A stretch of 9,376 bases of DNA from CAYLXX01 sp964387955 (GTDB lineage Bacteria; Patescibacteriota; Microgenomatia; UBA1406; GWC2-37-13): contig CAYLXX010000030.1 of the NCBI GenBank assembly GCA_964387955.1, forward strand, positions 1-9,376, written 5' to 3'. How positions within the stretch are numbered: position 1 is the stretch's first letter; every line of letters starts with the position of its first letter. Positions 6,437 through 9,376 of the stretch are shown piece after piece. The translations under genes were made by a program, and so were the position numbers. The notes beneath the pieces were generated by a model, which saw only the letters and a program-made list of their open reading frames with translations, searched no databases and had not been told where the DNA came from.

Positions 6437-7518
6437 ATTTTGCTTTTTTTGGTTTTAATTCCCTGCTTCACTTCGTATAAAAGTTCGGGTAAATTTTTAC
6501 CTTCACGTTGAATGACTTCTTTTTTCCCTCGAGTAGGCAACATGGAGAGAAATACTTTGTAGACTCCCCCGCCCTTTTCCTCTTTCACCATAAGATCAGC
6601 TCGAGAGAGATTGGGAATTCTTTTGAGAAGATGGCTAAATTGACCGAAAAATACCCGGGCCACTTCGTAGCTTTGCTTGGACAAATTTTTGGGCAGAAGC
6701 TGGATCTTCAATTCTCTTTCGGGCTTCAACATGACGCCAAAAATATCACTTGTGGTAATAATACCCAGCGGATGTTTCTCGCGATCGACAACGATAACGC
6801 TGCCTATATGTTTATCCAAAATCATACCCACAGCTTGTTTGGTGGTATCTTGAGGAGTAAGAGTCAACACATAGGCTTTGGAGAAGCGCTTCACTCTCTG
6901 GTTGTAAAAACTGCTCTTCGTTCCCTCTCGATCGCCTAAGTGTTCTTTCTCTCGAGGAGTTATGAGGTAAAAAATCAGGTCATAATAACTTAAGACACCC
7001 CGCAACTTCATGGCACGATCGATCACAATCAGTTTAGATACTTTGAAGCGCTTAAAATTAGTAAGAGCAATTGATACAGTATCTTCTTCAAAAATAGTGA
7101 CAGAGGGCCGAGTTTTTTTATTGAGAATTGTCCCTAAATTAGCCTTTAAACTCAGATGATTACTAAATACCTCCAAGAGTTTTCGAGCAGAAATTATGCC
7201 TTTAAACTCTTCTTTTTCATCAAACACAGGTAAATAGTGAATTTTCGACTCAATGAAAAGCCGCATAACTTTATACAGCGGGTAATCCATATAGACGCGT
7301 GGAGGGTGAAAAAGACAATGTTCTACTTTGGCATTTCCCGGGTATGAATTTTTTATGAGACTGTAGTAGGGATTGATAACACCTATAAAATGTTTATCAT
7401 CAAATACAAAAGCAGCATCGTGGGAGCTAGAAAGCTTTGAGAGTGCACTGGATAACGTATCTTGGGGTGATACGATAATTATTTCCTCGGTGATGAGAAT
7501 GTCAGCTATTTTTTGCAT
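6433..7518 (-). CDS. Four-CBS-domain protein with HPF/RaiA-like C-terminal domain
   Basis: The 361-residue soluble protein has four CBS units at about 5-57, 65-120, 128-187 and 208-266, numbered from the GTG one codon upstream. CBS3 (GVLSYYD, Asp181) and CBS4 (GIITTSD, Asp259) keep the S/T-x-x-D pattern that holds nucleotide ribose. CBS1 (GVINPYY) and CBS2 (GIISARK) lack the Asp, so perhaps one pair binds adenine nucleotides. Residues 269-357 read as strand (ELKIQLLPKNL), helix, strand (ADLMVKEE), strand (VYKVFLSML), strand (KKEVIQREGKN) and helix ending in Lys-rich GIKTKKSK. This order and size match S30AE ribosome hibernation factors; the match is by eye. It could be an energy-sensing ribosome or RNA-binding regulator. 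The start is ATG 7518 or the adjacent GTG 7521. Confidence 0.85.
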   Translation of the reverse strand: MQKIADILITEEIIIVSPQDTLSSALSKLSSSHDAAFVFDDKHFIGVINPYYSLIKNSYPGNAKVEHCLFHPPRVYMDYPLYKVMRLFIESKIHYLPVFDEKEEFKGIISARKLLEVFSNHLSLKANLGTILNKKTRPSVTIFEEDTVSIALTNFKRFKVSKLIVIDRAMKLRGVLSYYDLIFYLITPREKEHLGDREGTKSSFYNQRVKRFSKAYVLTLTPQDTTKQAVGMILDKHIGSVIVVDREKHPLGIITTSDIFGVMLKPERELKIQLLPKNLSKQSYEVARVFFGQFSHLLKRIPNLSRADLMVKEEKGGGVYKVFLSMLPTRGKKEVIQREGKNLPELLYEVKQGIKTKKSKI

Positions 7519-7549
7519 CACTCTGTAAGGTCTATCTAAGGTTATCCCT

Positions 7550-7555
7550 ATAATA
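7550..7555 (-). promoter_or_regulatory. possible -10 for the CBS-domain gene
   Basis: Minus-strand TATTAT lies about 31 bases upstream of ATG 7518, predicting transcription from about 7543 and a leader of roughly 25 bases. No TANNNT hexamer occurs at the 6-7-base position used elsewhere, so this gene seems to be an exception to the leaderless pattern. The SD before the start is weak (AGAG). Confidence 0.33.
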
Positions 7556-7600
7556 CTCCCATACTTTTATGTAGTCAATATGTAAATTTATGAATAAATT

Positions 7601-7609
7601 TGGTATAAT
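7601..7609 (+). promoter_or_regulatory. extended -10 for the M29 aminopeptidase gene
   Basis: TGGTATAAT is a consensus extended -10 (TG-N-TATAAT). Six bases (7610-7615) separate it from ATG 7616, so transcription is expected to begin on or next to the A of the start codon. This favours ATG 7616 over the adjacent GTG 7613. No -35 match is evident. Confidence 0.6.
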
Positions 7610-7615
7610 TAGGTG

Positions 7616-8740
7616 ATGATTTCCAGTGAAAAGGACGTTCAACTTGCGCAAATCTTCATTAATCACTCCCTCAAAATCAAACCCAAAGAAAAAGTATTGA
7701 TTGAAGTTTCCGACTTCCAAGCCTGGCCGCTGGTAAAAGCTACTTATATCGAAACTTTAAAAAAAGGCGCTTACCCCATGATCGATTTTGATATCCATTT
7801 TCAAGGTCACCGTGCTTCCCACGATGGACTCTTGTATGAGTTTTATAAATACGCCAATGATTGGCAACTCAAACATATTCCTAAAGAAGTTTTTCAGGGT
7901 AAAATCGACTGGGCCGATGCGTATATTTCCATAGTCACACTCGAAAATACCAACGACCTGACACAGATTCCTCTTGAAAAAATTGCACCACGTCGCAAAC
8001 TATTTTCTCCCTATCGCGATCATATCGTCAACACCGATCGCTGGTTGCTCACGTACTACCCTACCCAAGCCATGGCTCAAGAGGCAGGCGTTAGTCTCGA
8101 TTGGTTTCTGGATTTTTATTATAAAGTGTGTATCGTTGATTATAAAAAAATGGAGCGAGATCTGAAAAAAATCGAAAAAGTTCTTGATCTGGGTAAACAT
8201 GTACAAATACTTGGAAAAAATACTGACTTGAAATTTTCGATTCATAAAAGATTGGCGCAAGCCTGCTTTGGAGAGCGCAATATTCCCGATGGTGAAGTGT
8301 TTCTAGCGCCGGTCTGGGAAACTGTTGAAGGTACAGTCTATTTTGATTTTCCAACAAACTATGCCGGCGCCGGTGAAGTGGCAGATATTACTCTTACGTT
8401 TAAGAAGGGCCGCGTTGTTGAGGCTCAAGCCGGCCGAGGTGAATCAATACTTCATAAAATATTAGATACTGATCCGCAATCAAGAGCGCTCGGTGAACTT
8501 GGAATTGGCGCCAATTTTAACATTAGGCAAGCTCTTAAAGACACGTTGTTTGACGAAAAAATTGGCGGCACTGTCCACCTCGCGCTCGGCCGATCATATC
8601 AAGAAAAACGCGGCGGTGCGCCCGAGGGTCATAATGATTCTGCTATCCATTGGGACATTGTCAAAGACATGCGTCTCCCTGGATCAGTGCTCCTTGTAGA
8701 TAATAAGCCACTTCTTAAAGCCGGAAAATTTGTCGTATAA
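7616..8740 (+). CDS. M29-family metalloaminopeptidase (AmpS/AmpT type)
   Basis: The 374-residue cytoplasmic enzyme removes N-terminal amino acids from peptides with a two-metal site. The C-terminal half carries the M29 ligand set: NIPDGEVFLAP (Glu227), RALGELGIGANFNI (Glu294), GGTVHLALGRSY (His321, with Tyr328 nearby) and SAIHWDIVKDM (His345, Asp347). TLFDEKIGGT is also characteristic. Length is a little below the usual 400 or so because the N-terminal domain is compact. The frame opens with GTG ATG; ATG 7616 is preferred because an extended TATAAT ends exactly six bases before it. No Shine-Dalgarno is visible apart from AGG touching the start. The TAA stop lies inside the -10 of the next gene. 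It is divergent from the CBS gene across about 97 bases. All expected metal ligands appear present, so it is probably active. Confidence 0.94.
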   Translation: MISSEKDVQLAQIFINHSLKIKPKEKVLIEVSDFQAWPLVKATYIETLKKGAYPMIDFDIHFQGHRASHDGLLYEFYKYANDWQLKHIPKEVFQGKIDWADAYISIVTLENTNDLTQIPLEKIAPRRKLFSPYRDHIVNTDRWLLTYYPTQAMAQEAGVSLDWFLDFYYKVCIVDYKKMERDLKKIEKVLDLGKHVQILGKNTDLKFSIHKRLAQACFGERNIPDGEVFLAPVWETVEGTVYFDFPTNYAGAGEVADITLTFKKGRVVEAQAGRGESILHKILDTDPQSRALGELGIGANFNIRQALKDTLFDEKIGGTVHLALGRSYQEKRGGAPEGHNDSAIHWDIVKDMRLPGSVLLVDNKPLLKAGKFVV

Positions 8741-8741
8741 T
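8736..8741 (+). promoter_or_regulatory. -10 box overlapping the aminopeptidase stop codon
   Basis: A perfect TATAAT contains the TAA stop (8738-8740) of the aminopeptidase. Seven bases (8742-8748) separate it from ATG 8749, again predicting a leaderless transcript. It gives the HTH gene its own promoter despite the eight-base gap to the gene upstream. The -35 is poor (TTCTTA at 8712-8717). Confidence 0.55.
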
Positions 8742-8748
8742 TGCCCTC

Positions 8749-9309
8749 ATGTATAAAGAGGACAGGTGCGTTTACGAACCATTGACTCGTCGTGAATCAG
8801 AGGTGTTTAGTCTTAAGGAACAAGGTAAAAGCCCAACCGAAATTGCCGCTATTTTAGCTTTAGCCAGAGATACGGTTTATGCTCATTTAAGAATGATAAA
8901 AGCAAAAACTGAGTGCAAGTCTTCTTCACTTGATGAACCGGCAAAAAGATATATGGCCAATAATCCTTTTTATCTTAATTTATATAAAAAAAGGGTATAT
9001 TTTGAGGCCAACAAACCTAAGAACCAATCTGAAGTTTCTGAATCAAAGGAGTTGACACAGTTTTTCGATGAACTTGTCAATAACGGTATCTATTTCGGCG
9101 GCAAACAAGGTCATCTTAAACCAGGTAGCACTCGACCTTTTGATACAAAAACAGATCGATTGATTACATTTGGACATTACGGACAAACTGACAGCATGAT
9201 AACAATTCTAAATGCCGGCGTAGAAATTTTAGCAGAAAACGGCGAAACCCTTAAGCTCGCTCGACCAGCCGATGTCACACCGCCAGATATGCATCGATCA
9301 AGGTTTTGA
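8749..9309 (+). CDS. LuxR-type HTH protein with uncharacterised C-terminal domain
   Basis: The 186-residue protein has an N-terminal helix-turn-helix of the LuxR/GerE class at about 11-53: LTRRESEVFSL, a GKSPTEIAAIL scaffold helix and RDTVYAHLRMIKAK as recognition helix. A hydrophilic linker (54-105) follows, then a helix (ELTQFFDELVNNG, 101-113) and a probably strand-rich region (114-171) with GIYFGGKQGHLKPG and LITFGHYGQTDSM. I do not recognise that C-terminal domain. LuxR HTHs are usually at the C-terminus behind a receiver or sensor domain, so the order here is reversed and the distal region may be a ligand or protein-binding module. It has its own promoter; the ATG lies seven bases after TATAAT and no Shine-Dalgarno is seen. 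The TGA stop supplies the TG of the tRNA promoter. Target genes unknown. Confidence 0.85.
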   Translation: MYKEDRCVYEPLTRRESEVFSLKEQGKSPTEIAAILALARDTVYAHLRMIKAKTECKSSSLDEPAKRYMANNPFYLNLYKKRVYFEANKPKNQSEVSESKELTQFFDELVNNGIYFGGKQGHLKPGSTRPFDTKTDRLITFGHYGQTDSMITILNAGVEILAENGETLKLARPADVTPPDMHRSRF

Positions 9310-9315
9310 TATAAT
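9307..9315 (+). promoter_or_regulatory. extended -10 promoter of tRNA-Leu
   Basis: TGATATAAT is a perfect extended -10 whose TGA is also the stop codon of the HTH gene. Seven bases separate it from the first base of the mature tRNA at 9323, so transcription is expected to start at 9322-9323. No -35 is evident at the usual distance. Confidence 0.65.
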
Positions 9316-9322
9316 TGAGGTA

Positions 9323-9376
9323 GCCGCGGTGCTGGAATGGCAGACAGGCTAGTCTCAAAAACTAGTGGGGGCAACC
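9323..9376 (+). tRNA. tRNA-Leu (anticodon CAA), 3' part beyond the window
   Basis: GCCGCGG is the 5' acceptor strand, followed by T8 and G9. The D stem is CTG/CAG with GG in the loop. The anticodon stem is CTAGT/ACTAG (9349-9353 and 9361-9365) around the loop CTCAAAA. The anticodon is CAA (9356-9358), reading UUG as leucine, with U33 and A37 as expected. TGGGGGCAACC begins a long class II variable arm, which fits leucine. The window ends before the T arm and the acceptor 3' strand, so their pairing cannot be checked. Confidence 0.92.

Noticed and set aside
6508..6939. Plus-strand open frame of 143 codons opposite the CBS gene
   Set aside because: Antisense to clear CBS domains; composition looks like translated noise.
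7549..7571. Plus-strand TATAAT followed by an ATG at 7569
   Set aside because: That ATG is followed at once by TAG, and the spacing does not match; the box fits better as the reverse of the minus-strand TATTAT.
9349..9365. CTAGT/ACTAG repeat at the right end as another TrpR operator
   Set aside because: It is the anticodon stem of tRNA-Leu, with a seven-base loop and not the operator spacing.
9177..9374. Minus-strand frame across the HTH gene end and the tRNA
   Set aside because: It runs through a tRNA gene and has no recognisable protein features.
1..9376. Alternative genetic code with TGA as glycine, as in some CPR lineages
   Set aside because: TGA ends several genes at family-appropriate positions and no in-frame TGA is needed inside any conserved domain.
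1..9376. CRISPR array, insertion sequence or phage genes
   Set aside because: No spaced direct repeats, transposase, integrase or terminal inverted repeats seen on either strand.

Overview
The window is A+T-rich and densely packed. It carries nine protein genes (one partial or uncertain, at the left edge) and one tRNA gene cut by the right edge. No gap between genes reaches 100 bases, neighbours commonly overlap by a few bases, and the standard bacterial code fits throughout. The gene content and protein style suggest a Candidate Phyla Radiation bacterium (Patescibacteria, Microgenomates-like): a DksA/TraR-type protein with an acidic DPFADP-type linker, a derived Lgt-family protein, several GT-C glycosyltransferases, and multi-CBS and M29 proteins. 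This placement is inference from gene style, not from a marker gene.

Layout, left to right. (1) 2-181, +: an open frame ending in a helix-turn-helix very like that of the Trp repressor. (2) 167-1319, -: an lgt-like membrane protein gene followed by a DksA/TraR zinc-finger gene that starts inside the lgt-like 3' end. (3) 1347-4426, +: two GT-C (GT39/PMT-like) membrane glycosyltransferases joined by an ATGA overlap. (4) 4410-5441, -: an NAD-dependent sugar epimerase/dehydratase, convergent with and overlapping the second glycosyltransferase. (5) 5456-6436, +: a UPF0104/LPG_synthase_TM flippase-like membrane protein, divergent from the epimerase across 14 bp. (6) 6433-7518, -: a protein with four CBS domains and a C-terminal domain that looks like a ribosome hibernation factor (HPF/RaiA). 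(7) 7616-8740, +: an M29 aminopeptidase. (8) 8749-9309, +: a small protein with a LuxR-type HTH and an unknown C-terminal domain. (9) 9323 to the edge, +: tRNA-Leu(CAA).

The genes from 1347 to 6436 look like one envelope-glycan neighbourhood. A nucleotide-sugar epimerase could supply sugar, GT-C enzymes would use lipid-linked sugar outside the membrane, and a flippase-like protein completes the set. DksA-like, CBS-HPF-like and HTH proteins suggest regulation of transcription and translation by cell state.

The most striking non-coding signal is promoter geometry. Several starts carry a -10 hexamer (TATAAT or TACAAT, often with an upstream TG) only 6-7 bases before the ATG. This predicts leaderless mRNAs, and the tRNA has the same arrangement, so its primary transcript may begin at or within a base of the mature 5' end. 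The clearest case is the 14-bp gap at 5442-5455, where two such promoters lie in a near-perfect 20-bp palindrome whose ends are the two start codons.
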